Source: Aldrovandia affinis
Lineage: Eukaryota; Chordata; Actinopteri; Notacanthiformes; Halosauridae
Reading direction: 5' to 3'
DNA: 64,000 bases
NCBI GenBank assembly: GCA_029706075.1
Contig: JAINUG010000176.1
Span: 1,736,001 to 1,800,000 of the forward strand
The position numbers were made by a program, and so were the translations under genes. Of this stretch, positions 11,252-64,000 are shown in pieces. Position 1 is the stretch's first letter; every line of letters starts with the position of its first letter. The notes under the pieces were generated by a model. The model did no database searches. It was given only the letters and a program-made list of their open reading frames with translations, and was not told where the DNA came from.

Positions 11252-14000
11252 GTCCCATCTCCTCCCAAATCTCTGTGCTCCCTTCCTCTTCCTCTTTATT
11301 TATAAAAAAAACACGTAGTTGTATGCAGTTCCATGACCATGGAGCATCCATTTAAAAGTAAAATCCCTTTTTCCCATTTCTTTTGTTTTCTACCCCTCGT
11401 CTTCTCCCCTTGTCTACTTCTGGACGTACTGCGAGGTATACGAGAAGTAGACGAAGGTAGGGAAAGAGAAAATGAGGAAAAAGTATTGGGACGCAGCCAT
11501 ACACTCATAACCAAGAACCTTGCATTATTTTTACAGCAACCCCCATGTGCATGTGCACACACTCATTCTCTTCAGTTACACTGTGCACAATATGTCTTGG
11601 TTCATTAAAGCAAAATCTCATTCACTATCAGTTTACAACCCCAAAAGTCATTTGAACCACCAGGGAAATTCGATTCCATTACATTTCAGGGTTATCTTAA
11701 TATATGAGCCTGTCTCCCAGAACCATTCTACCGTTATTAAAAAGGAAAACACTCAGTGTTGCAATGTTACCTCTGGTTTTATCAGTGAATGAATTTGCGC
11801 ACACAAAGCAATTAGCGGTCTGCATATATTCTCCATCCTCTCGTTTAATTCCTCCTCTCGTTATAATTTCTACTTCGATTGCCACTTCCCATTTTAGTTC
11901 GTTATTCTGAGGGAAAGAACGCCTTTGAGAAGCTTTTCAACTGGAAAACAACAACAGGAACATGTGAATAACACATTGAAATCCCTCAATTTCCTCCGGA
12001 ACATGGCCCCCAATGCAATTTTCCTTCCCCTGAAATGACACCCAATGTCATTTCCGAGCGGACATAATTTTCCATTGCAACCCCTTTTTGTTTGTCTGGA
12101 ACCCAAGATACATGTACAAAAAATAGACTATAATACTAATACTTGCTTTTCTGAGGGGGCATAATGCACCCCAGTCTTGAAAGTGGGAGGAAAAAAATAT
12201 GGCATGACAGACACATTTACTCAACCGCAAGATTTGAGGGGGCACGACAACCTTTTACACCATTAACAGCCATTGAAAGGCTTTGCAAGATGTATAAGCT
12301 GAAACTTGGAAACCACAGTGCAAATTCTGCCTCCAGCAATTTACACCTGGGGTGGTATTCTCTGATTGTATCATTGTTTGATTTCGTTTTTTAATCGAGC
12401 CCATGCTTCGATGTGGCAGGCAGTGTAGTAATAGCTTTGGGGCCTTGCAGGTAATAGGCAGAAGCTAATTGGGGGTGAAGCTCTATTGCATGGACCTTGG
12501 GCTGCCATCCTGCTCTCCTCCAGGGCTACTGTCCTCTGTATTTACCATGTCCGCCATCACTCAAGAGACACAACCACGAGGGTGGGGAGGAAGAATCTTT
12601 TGTGCGGAATGGTTTTGCGTGTTCAGTGTGTGTGTGTGCGTACATGTGTGAGACCGCCTTGAGAATTTGAAAGCGTTGCCCACTGTGTCCGTGAGGATTG
12701 TCAGGGTTTACACTCCTGTCAAGCGGATCAGAGCGCCTGGCCCTTTCCCCTGACACTTCCACCGTGGTTTTCCCTTCCCGAGGAACAGAGAGCAGTAGGT
12801 ATCAATCTTACCCCGCAGAGCGCATCCCTCTCTATAGCAGCGGGCTGACAGGGAGTTTACAGCATTGACCTGCTGTGCCACGGTCTCCCATTAGGAGGGT
12901 GAATGATGGGGCGCCGTGGACAGCCAGCTCATACAGCATGCACAAGAACGCCACCTCTCTCGCTCATCTGCAGCAGGGGCCTTTACAAACACAGACTTGC
13001 ATGCATGCATATATATGCAGGTAATTGTTTTCTAATGTTAAACACTAGTTCACAACAACCATTCAATGCTTTCAATTTCCTAAAAAAGATAATAAAAAAA
13101 TAATAATTAAAAGGAGCAATACAAATGAGCTTGCTTGTAATTCCACCACTGTCTTATAAAGCTTGCTGGGTGTTAATAAAGGCAAAAGTGGTTCAAGGAC
13201 ATGGAGGAAGGCAGGACGAGTCTCCAACCTGTGACTTTGAATGGCACACTGTACACAAGCTCGCTTTTTACCAGTGCTTGAGAACACATTTCCAAAGTGG
13301 AGGGGTTTAAAGGACACCCGTTTCTGGAAGGATGTCAATCCAAAGCACTCAATACATTGAGTAAATTCCATCGAACAAGCCAGGTCTGAACCAAAAACCT
13401 CTATGTAGAAAGTATATTCTACATAGAAGTCTCAGAACCTATTGAGTAATATCCCCTGGCCAATGCGCTTCAGTTCTGGACCCACCTTTCCAACCTCCAT
13501 CAGGTGACAGCTTCATCCCATCTGCAAGCTGTCACCCTTCATTCAGACAGTGTCCACTCAAAAATAAAACAGGATAGCCCTAATGCACTACAACAGTGGT
13601 TCCCAATCTTTCTGAGTCCATGGCCCATTTCAGGAGCAAATATATTTTCTGTGACCCAGCTGTTACTAAAATGCAAACCAACATATGTTCAGATATGTAG
13701 CTACAATGTTTTCCCACAAAACACAACTGCATTTACACTAACTAGTGCAGTGCTTGTAACACATTCAGTGTTTAATTAACTACTGTGAAAAAGTGTAGAT
13801 CATTTTAACTTTACATTTTTGTTATTATGCATCTCTCGCAAGCAACCTCAAGGCCACTCATGACCCACCAATGAGTCCCGACCAACAGTTTGGGGCAGGG
13901 ATCTCCCCCATTAGATGACACCACCAATCCAAAAGCTTCAAAAAGGCATTTTGTGTGTGTTGTCAAAACATTAGTGGTGCAGTATAAGAATAGCCACCTT
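11252..14000. other. Non-coding stretch
   Basis: An imperfect inverted repeat lies near 11394-11461 (cttgtctacttct against agaagtagacgaag). A stretch at about 13591-13898 starts cagtggttcccaatc, like the end of a common fish hAT repeat, but the other end is unclear. No gene was recognised. Confidence 0.4.
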
Positions 14001-15802
14001 GGATTTTGTTCCAAGCATTGAGAATGAATGACAACTAGGTCACGTGCTGCCATCTTGCGAGGCTTTGTAAAGGGCAATTTGTCTATCTGACTGAGCACCA
14101 ACTGGGTCTGCAGAATTTCATGAAGATTTTGTAATCACCTCAGATATGAGGCCAAAACAGTGCGCATTTAAAAAGAGCATGTACGCAAAAATATTCCAAG
14201 CATTTGTTCCTTCCATAAAATAGGCAGCAGTTGCAAACTTAGAATTTTCCCAAAACACTCCTCCACTGGCATCTCTGTAAACATCTTTGAACCTTACATT
14301 TGGGCTGAATGTTCCCATTCAGTGTGAAAGCCTTAGTGGGCCTATAGATGAGCATCTGAAATCAGGATGCATCAGCTAGTTTCCTATTAGGTCAGGTCTA
14401 ATTGTTAATGAGAAAATAATACTGATCATTTACCCAATTGTCATACAGTATGTGGGTTACTCTGCAACAAGTCTAAGTAAAGCTTCACACTGTTACACTA
14501 TAGTATTAAAGACAACGGACTCAGGAAAAGTACAATACAAAGTTGTAATTGTGCTTTTAAAAAACAAAAGGTTCTTACAACTATTTAAGTGTACCTTATG
14601 AAAATCACCTAATTCATAAACAGAATTTTGAAGTTGATTGCATTTAAGTAAAAACATCAGATGGCATCTTTATTTTTTGCTTTTTTGTCATTTTCTTACA
14701 GAAATAGCTTGGTTATTTCGAACATTAAAACGTGTTCATTTTCTTTTTTTCCCAAACCAAAAAAAATAAACCATGTTGTTTGTGTTGAATTTTCTTTGCA
14801 TCTTTTGAAAACACTGATGTTTGTACAAACTTCTATGAAAGGACATTTACTATAAGGGTATTTTTTCTGAAATCAAAAAGAAAAATCAAAGCACAAACGG
14901 AGCTACATGCTGGTTGGACCTGATAGCACACGATTACTGATTATTTCTCACCCACAAACTGAGAAATGTTTTTCTTCCCTGTTTTTTTTTTTTGTCCTTT
15001 TCCATTTTTGTATAGAACCCTTGGATTTTAATTACACAAGTGCTACTAGGAGAAAACTTCAAATACAAAGATGTCACAAAAAATTGTAATTTACATTTTT
15101 TTCTCTGGGAACTTGCTTATATTGCTTGTTTCGTAAAGGTAAAATGCGTCTCAAAGTTCAACATGGCACTCTGTTTCTTGCTGTGGATGCTTTTGCTTCG
15201 AGCTGTCTCTTTAGTAGTCAGCTAATTACTGTTACCTCCCACATTTCAGTCTTCGGTTTTCTGTGTCACTGTGAAAGAGGAGAGGAAATATCGGGAGGGA
15301 AGCAATATGAAAAATAGGACTGCTGTTCTCAATGCAGCCATCCCTCGGTATTGTAGATTTTGTCAGCTTCGAGAACAGATGACAACTGGGTCATATGCTG
15401 CCGTTTTGCAAACGTACGTAAATAGCGATCTGTCTATTTATAAGTTTGCCATCTTTTTACTGCTTGCTTGTCTTCAAATTGCCACTTTTCTATCCATCGC
15501 TGCTTGAAACGCCGCCATTTTTGAGACGTCTCCTTGTGAAGACGGGACACCGGAGATCTGAAACGTAGACAGCAGGAGGTGGAAGTTAAGAAAAATATTA
15601 ACTGTGTCTTCAATTCAAGTGAAGTCCAAGCTCGTCAGTACTTTTCCATCCCGTGGTTTTAATTCGTATTTAATTCACCAGTCTGACTTCCATTTCTTTG
15701 AAAGTGTAGAGAAAACCAGTAATGCCATGCTGTCCTTCACCAGGAGCAACTCCGCAGTTCCCTCGCCGATTAGGCTAATAGGCAATGCGCCTGCCGTCCT
15801 GC
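14000..15802. other. 3' flank of SPOP, possible long 3' UTR
   Basis: AT-rich, with plus-strand T tracts. A second minus-strand AATAAA is at 14669-14674. A block at about 14020-14085 is repeated, diverged, at about 15370-15440 (shared word tgacaactgggtca / tgacaactaggtca followed by tgctgcc). No coding exon was found. Confidence 0.4.
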
Positions 15803-15808
15803 TTTATT
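15803..15808 (-). terminator. Candidate SPOP poly(A) signal AATAAA
   Basis: The minus strand reads AATAAA here, 157 nt past the stop codon. No clear GT-rich element follows. A second AATAAA lies at 14669-14674, giving a 3' UTR near 1.3 kb. Which one is used cannot be told from sequence. Confidence 0.35.
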
Positions 15809-15964
15809 TTCCCATCAGCTGTCCAGAGAGAGAAAAAAAACCGGCTTTGGCAAGACAGGGGGGGGGGATGTATAACAGCGGGGCTGGTTTCAGGAGGACG
15901 GGAAGAGTGCAGCTTGACGGTTTGCTGTGGAAGGTATGGGGCAGGGACAGGGGCAGACTGGGCA

Positions 15965-57340
<41,376 letters not shown>

Positions 57341-57344
57341 TACG

Positions 57345-57935
57345 TAATGTTTTAGAGGATATTGAGATAATAAATGGACTAGAAAATGTACAAAAACATA
57401 AGACAAATAAGGCAGCAGGCCCCAATGGCATATATCAAGGAGATCATTTATAAACCACTGATAGATATTTTATGCAATCCTTAATTAAACACTGGAGAAA
57501 TACCAGATGATTGAAAGCAAGGTAGTATAATTCCAATATATATGATGGGGGACTGTACTGACCCAGGGAACTATAGGCCTTTCAGTTTCATTTGAATCTC
57601 ATGTAAAATACTGAAATGTATTATTAGGGACAAGTTGGAATTCTTCCTGGAAAATAATAGTATCTTAAAGGATAGCCAACATGTTTTTTTTCAGGGGGAG
57701 GTCAACAACCTGGACCGAAGTGTTTTGAACCATATTATATGGCATTGTATATTTGGACTTTCAAAAAGTATTTGTCAAGGTACGAGAGGCTCATTGACAA
57801 ATGAATTCAGTAGGAATTACAGGAGTTATTTCAGAGTGGGTTCAAATTGGCCTCAAGGTATAATACAAAGAGCAACTGTAGGAGGGGTCATATCTGACCT
57901 AGATGCTGAGGGCAATGGAGTCCCACAGGGATTGT
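57345..57935 (+). mobile_element. CR1/L2-like LINE relic, reverse transcriptase
   Basis: Plus frames read NKAAGPNG, CKILKCIIRDKLEFFLEN and LKDSQHVF, then YLDFQKVF (first catalytic Asp region) and GVPQG at about 57920, the start of the next RT block. It is broken by many indels and stops. The relic ends where the minisatellite begins. Confidence 0.8.
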
Positions 57936-58150
57936 TCCAGGAGTGTGTTTTAAAAATACACAGTACTGATGTGATGTTACATGCGTGCATTTTAAACATA
58001 CACAGTACTGATGTGATGTTACATGCGTGCGTTTTAAACATGCACAGTACCGGTGTGATGTTCCAGGAGTGCGTTTTAAGCATACACAGAACTGCTGTGA
58101 TGTTCCAGGAGTGTGTTTTAAACATATACAGTACTGATGGGAAGTTCCAG
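57934..58150 (+). repeat. 42-bp minisatellite, five units
   Basis: Five units of 42 bp based on tgttacatgcgtgcatttta followed by aacatacacagtactgatg. As 42 is a multiple of three, one frame reads a 14-residue repeat (ECVLNIHSTDVMLH-like) joined to the LINE frame (57635-58219). Confidence 0.92.
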
Positions 58151-58226
58151 GATCCCCAGCTCTGCAGCATACACAAGACAGAGAAGGACATGTACAAATA
58201 TGCTCTAATAAATAAATAAATATATA

Positions 58227-58791
58227 CAGTACCAGTCAAAAGTTTGAGTACACCTGCTGGAAACTAGGTTTATCTCATAATTGACAATGTTTTACACCAT
58301 ATAAGTTTATTTAAATACTTGAAAATGACAAAAAACACATGTAAAGATAAACAAAAGGAACATCAAAGCAATGTTCAATAAAATTTGATTGAAAATTGAA
58401 TCTTGGATTCCTCAAATAGCCACCCTTTGCTGTGATAACAGCCTCACAAACACGGGCCATTCGGTTAATAAGTTTCAGCAGGAAATCACCCGATATGTCT
58501 TCCCAGCTCTCCTGCAGCAATTCGCAGAGGCACTTGTGGGTTGCTTTGCTTTGACTGTTCTGTCCAGTTCATCCCATACAAGTTCTATGGGATTGAGGTC
58601 TGGACACTGGGCAGGCCAGGTCCTTAGTTTGAGTTGTCCTTCACGTTCCCCCTTCACCAGATAGTTCTTGCACAACTTCAAGGTGTGTTTCGGGTCGTTA
58701 TCTTGCTCAAGAATGAAGGAGTGGCTGCTTAGGAGGAGCTGGGCTACCGTAGTCCAGATGGAAGGTGTACTCAAACTTTTGACTGGTACTG
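58227..58791 (-). mobile_element. Tc1-like deletion element, second subfamily, 565 bp
   Basis: cagtaccagtcaaaagtttg and nine further bases at 58227 are repeated inverted, without mismatch by eye, at the other end; TA flanks both sides (58225-58226, 58792-58793). The minus strand keeps the C-terminal third of a Tc1 transposase: [16 protein letters not shown], then WPAQCPDLNPIELVWDEL with the final catalytic residues. N-terminal two-thirds are deleted. Confidence 0.93.
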
Positions 58792-58793
58792 TA

Positions 58794-58830
58794 TGTATGT
58801 ATGTATGTATATATATATATATAAATAAAA
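58794..58830. repeat. (TGTA)n/(TA)n microsatellite
   Basis: Three to four gtat units followed by TA repeats directly at the Tc1 end. Confidence 0.85.
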
Positions 58831-59417
58831 ATATATAAATGACTTGAATCAAAAGGGCCCAGACTGCTGTGCGTTGGGACTCGCTGGATGGCTTCCTGGT
58901 TTAGCAGGGATGGAAGCCTTTCTGAGATTAATTATGGCAGTGGCTGGACTCCAAAAAACAGGGAGCAAGACGTGCAAAAAAGAGTGCACAAAGCGGCCTC
59001 CATTTAAATTCTCTTTCACTCCCGACTTGAAAGTGAAACATCAAATGTGCAGAATGACCCATCAGCCCTAAGGGTCCGTTTTTCCCGTGGAGCTGAGAGA
59101 AAAACCGTATGGCTCCATGCAAGGAACAGGGGGCTGGTGGAGGAAGGGAAGAGCCTCCCCATGCAGTGATGTGCTGTGCCATGCTGTGCAGTCATCTTAG
59201 GTTAGCCAACACATAAAAAGGCAGGACAAACCTGTACAACGTGATTTATGAATCATATGGTCTTTGTTTGAATTATTTTTTTGTTCTATATTCTGATACT
59301 CTGCATGCACCTTGGGTTTCACAAAGGTGAACTTTAGTTTAATGTTTGTGTTGCATGTTAAACTATCGAAATGTTAAGGGTACCCAAATGTGTTCATTTA
59401 AAAATCAAATCTGCGTT
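58831..59417. other. 5' flank or 5' UTR intron of SPOP
   Basis: No feature recognised. Confidence 0.4.
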
Positions 59418-59640
59418 CTAGTGTGTGGATGAGCCCTACGGTCTGGTATTGAATCCAGACTGTGCCAGTGCCGACTGTAGCCAGCAGCCTAGCAGGGCAA
59501 TGCACAATTGGTGGTAGCCCAGTGAGGGAGGGATTAAGTCAGTCTGTGTCTCGTCGCACACCAGCAACCCCCACTGATCAATCGGGCAACCACACTCCCT
59601 AAATAAACAGTGCTTATGTGCACACTCATAACCCACACAT
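59418..59640 (+). mobile_element. tRNA-derived SINE, family 2, copy B
   Basis: ggtctggtattgaatccaga (box B-like), gccagtgccgactgtagcca, cccagtgagggaggg and cgcacaccagcaacccc match the copy at 26473-26735. The head upstream of box B looks truncated. Confidence 0.65.
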
Positions 59641-62600
59641 GCTCATTAGCACTCACGCATCAGAGGCGAGGGCTTTGTGCTCATGGTGTGAACGCAACAG
59701 ACCTTCCAGTGCTATCCAAGAAGGTCGCTTTCCTTTTCTCCAGCTCTGCCTCAGACTAAGGAAGCCTCAAATATAATATTTCAACCCTGCCGAGGCACTT
59801 CCATTTCATATTGTATTAACTTCACACCAATTTTCTAAAATCAACTCCACAAGGGCTATGTAAAAGTAGCTTCATGAGTGCCATGTTAAATAAAATGCAT
59901 TTGAGTGAGTGAGCAATCTACGTTTGTCAATCTCTTCTCAAGCTTCGCTGTTTCACCATGTCAACTTGACTAGGTGCTTCACAGTAAAAATTAATGGATG
60001 CTTTGTGACATTTTGTATTACAGTGTTCTACTCAGTGAACGGATCCTAATAAAAACCTGCACCGCGTGTTTTATAAAACAATCCAGGGCTTCACCTCAGG
60101 TTAAATGGAAGGTTAATTAACTCAGCTGATTAGAAGCTCAACTCCAATTAAACGGGAAGTGAGCCACAATGAGCTGAGGTCTCAAATGCTGAGTGGTTCA
60201 AGCTAACCCCTTATGAGTACTGATGCATAGTATCAGAGAGTAATATGAAAATTAATGCAGCACCCATTTAAAAGAAACAGAACAATGGGGAGGATCTGGT
60301 TTTTTCAGTCTGCAGGGTATATGTGGTTCCTTTGTATTGATGGAGACATCACATCAGCTGCCTCGGGTTCTGCTGTAATGTGCAAACGAACATCACCATG
60401 GTGGTGTTGTTACAGTCACTCCATTAATTAGGGTCTCACAGCATGCATGCTGCCACCTGAAAGGGAACTGAACTTCTACAGTGGAGAACACTAGTGGTAG
60501 ATTGATATACTAGATTTAGAGCACAAGATGCCATAAGAGCAACCTGTGGTTTGAAGGCACGTTTGTTGCTAACCGAGAATGATCCAGCATTCCAGAGCCA
60601 TGAGTTTCAGGGCAGTGCACATGCATGCATGTGCAGTGGCTGTGTCTTACAGCCTTAATGTCTATGTGCCATGATATGCAATCCAGTCGTCTGTTCAAAT
60701 CCATCTCTCAAGGCACCGAGGTTACCAGGCTAATTATTATATAAACTGTCTCAAAATCTATCTCTCTCTATCTGTAGTGGAAAGGCTGTCTAGGTGTGCC
60801 ACTGTGCAAACACTGTGATTCTGCAGGCATTAAACTGCATCATTAAATCCCAAGTCTTGGACCTAGACGTCAAGGTTCCTGCAACATAAACACTGCCCGG
60901 CATAGCTCCTGTGTGATCAATTACTCGCCTTATTTAACAAAACAAACTTAAGGGCAAAACTTAAGCATAATAGACAACTTAATCACCAAATGTGACAAAA
61001 GGAGTTACCAGATAAGGTGCAGCAGTAAGAGGCATTGCGTTAACACGCCTGAGTGCATTCCAGCAGGATACTGTGTTACACACTACGTGAGCTTCCCCAC
61101 TCTGGCCCAGAGTGAGCATCCTTTGGAGAGGAGAGGAGAGGGGCATAATAAAGACAAAGTGCCCAGGAGATAGGGCGCCCCTCACACACCGGGAAAGCCA
61201 AGTAGCTGTCGCTTAGCAACACTGCCACCAAGAGGTAGACACAGAACCCACTGAAAGATGAGTGGGAGACAACTAAACTGCCGTGCCTCCACCCCTCCCC
61301 CCACCCCTTCAAATGTCTTCTTTTTTTTCTCCAGCAATCCAGAGTGATGTAGTCTTACCCTAGGGTGCACACAAACACACATTTGTAAATGATGCAAATG
61401 CTTTAAAGTTTGTTTTACTTTTTTTGGGGCATTTTACTAAAATGTTCTGCAGCATGTGGGATTCACTGCAATTTCTTTTGATCTGCACTGTGGACCTACC
61501 CAGCCAGTCTCCTTCTGCATGGAGAGATTGCGAACAGCCACACAGCACACACACAGGCACCCAGGAATACATAAAATCCAGGTCTCAAAAGAGGAGACCA
61601 AGCCAAGAAAAGCTTGGAAATGGAGCCAGGTCCCTCCTCCTGTACATTGCTTGCTACACCGCTGTAGTGATTATCAAAGTAAAGCTCACTGAAACACATT
61701 TTTGTTGTGGTAACAATGAGGTGCATTCTTACCACTTCAAATCTTTTGTAAAATGAAAATGCATACATTGGAGTGGTATGAGGTATGCCATCCGCTAAGT
61801 TACGTAAATTCCATACTTATGTAAAGCAGATTGTTTTTCAGTTTCCAACAGAAATTACTATAATGGCTACAGGCTCTGAGTCCTTACAATCATTAACTTC
61901 TGTGCCTTCTGGCCACATGTAAATGCACAGAATTCAGATACAACTTCATACAGGCAAATATTTTTGTGTCGTCATCATCGTCTTAATTTTTCTGCCAAAG
62001 TACATCTGAAATGTTCCATTTATTCATTCTCATCTTTGGTTTATATCCAATACATCAAATAACATAGTCATATTTACTTCAACCAATAAATCTGTTCATA
62101 GTATCCAAATTCAGGACACAGAATATTTTTTCTATTCTCATTGATCCTTGCAATAGTACAAGATACCTAGCTACAGCGATTCATTTAAGCAACCAGCTAG
62201 CTAGCTTGCCATCTTCCGGCAGTTCACTTAACATTAAACTACTAAAGTCCAGCTAACTAGCCAGTGACACAAGACATCAATTTGCTGGATAGCTAGCAAA
62301 ACTTGCTGGTTAAAACCAGCCAGCTAGCTACGCTTCAGGTGCTTCATTAACAACAGCGCCTTAGCGATCTTTCCAGATACAGAAATATAAGTTACTCTTC
62401 CTCTAGCCAACCATGGAGGTTAGCCAACTAGTGAAATGCACTGCTCTATGTAGTGGACTACATATAGGAAGGATGGCTTCCAACAGCAGTTATAAAAAAA
62501 CAATGTTCACTTCAAATCCGCATGTTTATTTGAATTAATGTTATACGGAATTCAAATACAACTCATATAGTTTTCCTATATGTGCCAGCTGTAAGACAAA

Positions 62601-64000
62601 ACTAACATTAGCAGCACACAACAAATGCTCTGTGACCTCATTCCAGACTGCCACACAGTCAACACACATTATGATTGAATAACCAGATCCATGTACAGTA
62701 CAGTATTATACGTTTTGGTAATTGTCCAGAGAGGTCTGCTGTCAATTCAGCTGTCTGCTCACTGTTTTAAGTGACAATTCACAAATAATATCAAAAACAA
62801 TGTTAACAAATCCACTGTTGCTGACAGACTACTTTTAAATGACCATGCAAAATCACAACTTATTCCACCGTTCTATTGTCATGGCATCAAAAACACTGGT
62901 GGCAACTTAGTTGTTGCTAAAGGACTGCTTTATATAACCATCTGAAATCCCAACATAATCTGTGGATTCCCAAAGTCTTTGATAAACATAACACTGCTGA
63001 TTTCTGAAATGTATTCACCAATTACTTTATTAATTTGGTGAAAGCTGTGTGATGTCCTGAATAGTTCAAAATTCATACACATACTAATATCCCCTAATGT
63101 ACGCTGGAATAAACTTTCACAAATATGTTTCACAGCAACTAAGCTTTGTTCATGCAACTCTAGAGTATATGCTTTCTATATTTGAGTAACTTGTTCTTTT
63201 GTTAACCTTTATGTTGAAAACATTTTTGTTGGCATTTAAAATTTCTGGTTATATTAATACATTTAAAGTGTTGAGCTGAACTGAACAGATACTCAGGAGT
63301 CCCCCAAGGCTCCAACCTTAGGCTTTCCTCAATTGCAGTTAGGTTTGACCCTTCAGTTAACACTCAGCTCAACGCAATAGGCATTCATTGGATGTTCAAA
63401 CATGATTCAGATGACCAAATTCAGGTGGATAATTTTGTATCCATCTGAACAAGGCCAGTTTCCTCAGCATGGAGACTCTTGCTCTTATTTGAAGTTTACC
63501 GAATGCAAACTTGAAAGTGGCCAACTGCATCTAGGGGCCCCTTCACCACAGAAAGATTTTGCTCTTCAAAAACAGACAGTAAATTTGGTTGTGCTTCTAA
63601 TTAATGTGAAATCCATACAACAAATTAACATCTCCAATACAATTTATAGAAAGAAGTCACCAATCTCCCCTTTCCAAAAACCATGTATACAACATCTAAA
63701 ACACAATTAATTTCCCTTTTAAATGTACATTTAAATTTCCTATTGAGCAGTTCATTTGTGTATTTTCGTTTACTCCACAAAACACCCAATGTATTGTTTT
63801 GCATAATGTGATTTAAACTGGCACAGAGGATATAGCCTCAGGTAGCTGGATGAATTTCTCTGGGCATCTATAAAAGCTTCAACATTCACAAAAGCTCCCA
63901 CCTACTTCTTACACCCTCCCCTAACATACTCGTGCATGCACGCACACAGCTGTTAACAATTTTAATGATGAGCCAGTCCAGCTATCATACAAGTAGCTGA
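59641..64000. other. 5' flank or 5' UTR intron of SPOP
   Basis: No exon, CpG-rich promoter or transposon recognised. ctagctagctt-type words cluster at 62180-62340. A short GC-poor palindrome tgcacatgcatgcatgtgca lies at about 60617. Confidence 0.4.

Noticed and set aside
13591-13898. hAT repeat starting cagtggttcccaatc
   Set aside because: The start looks right, but no matching inverted end or 8-bp duplication could be placed, so it is only noted in the stretch description.
57853-58239. 128-codon minus-strand frame with 14-residue repeats
   Set aside because: It is the 42-bp minisatellite read backwards.

Overview
This is a stretch of vertebrate chromosome, almost certainly from a ray-finned fish. 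One host gene is spread over introns of up to 12.8 kb. The rest is dominated by decayed DNA transposons (Tc1/mariner and hAT), L2/CR1-type LINE pieces, tRNA-derived SINEs, microsatellites and minisatellites. I cannot name the species. The SINE heads do not look like the classic salmonid HpaI or SmaI families, but that is only a recollection.

The host gene is SPOP, the substrate adaptor of the CUL3-RBX1 ubiquitin ligase, on the minus strand. All nine coding exons are present, from the ATG at 54526-54528 to the stop at 15965-15967. Joined in silico they give 1125 nt, or 374 residues plus stop, the same length as human SPOP. Every intron has GT-AG ends and the reading frame is uninterrupted. The first coding exon carries 85 nt of 5' UTR after a 3' splice site at 54613/54614. 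At least one further non-coding exon and the promoter therefore lie at higher coordinates and were not identified.

Layout: 1-15.8 kb is the 3' flank of SPOP. It holds a broken copy of a repetitive protein family (1.1-3.2 kb) split by a deleted hAT element, a Tc1 copy, a palindromic element at 8.0-8.3 kb, and a second hAT element (9.66-11.25 kb) with a MITE and an L2 LINE inside it. 15.97-54.53 kb is SPOP, its introns filled with four copies of a tRNA-Glu-like SINE, a second SINE, at least four Tc1-type relics, LINE fragments, two minisatellites, an intronic duplication and CTCF-like sites. 54.6-64 kb is 5' flank or 5' UTR intron, with a LINE relic, a 42-bp minisatellite, a 565-bp Tc1 deletion element and a Z-DNA-type repeat.

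No other host gene was recognised, and I found no LTR retroelement, CRISPR array, functional tRNA or rRNA gene. I did not find a clearly new multi-gene system. The observations most worth following are: the hAT deletion derivative that keeps a 111-codon open frame fusing both ends of its transposase; the Tc1 subfamily whose copies share one deletion junction; simple repeats lying against SPOP splice sites; and a CTCF-core match carried by a SINE.
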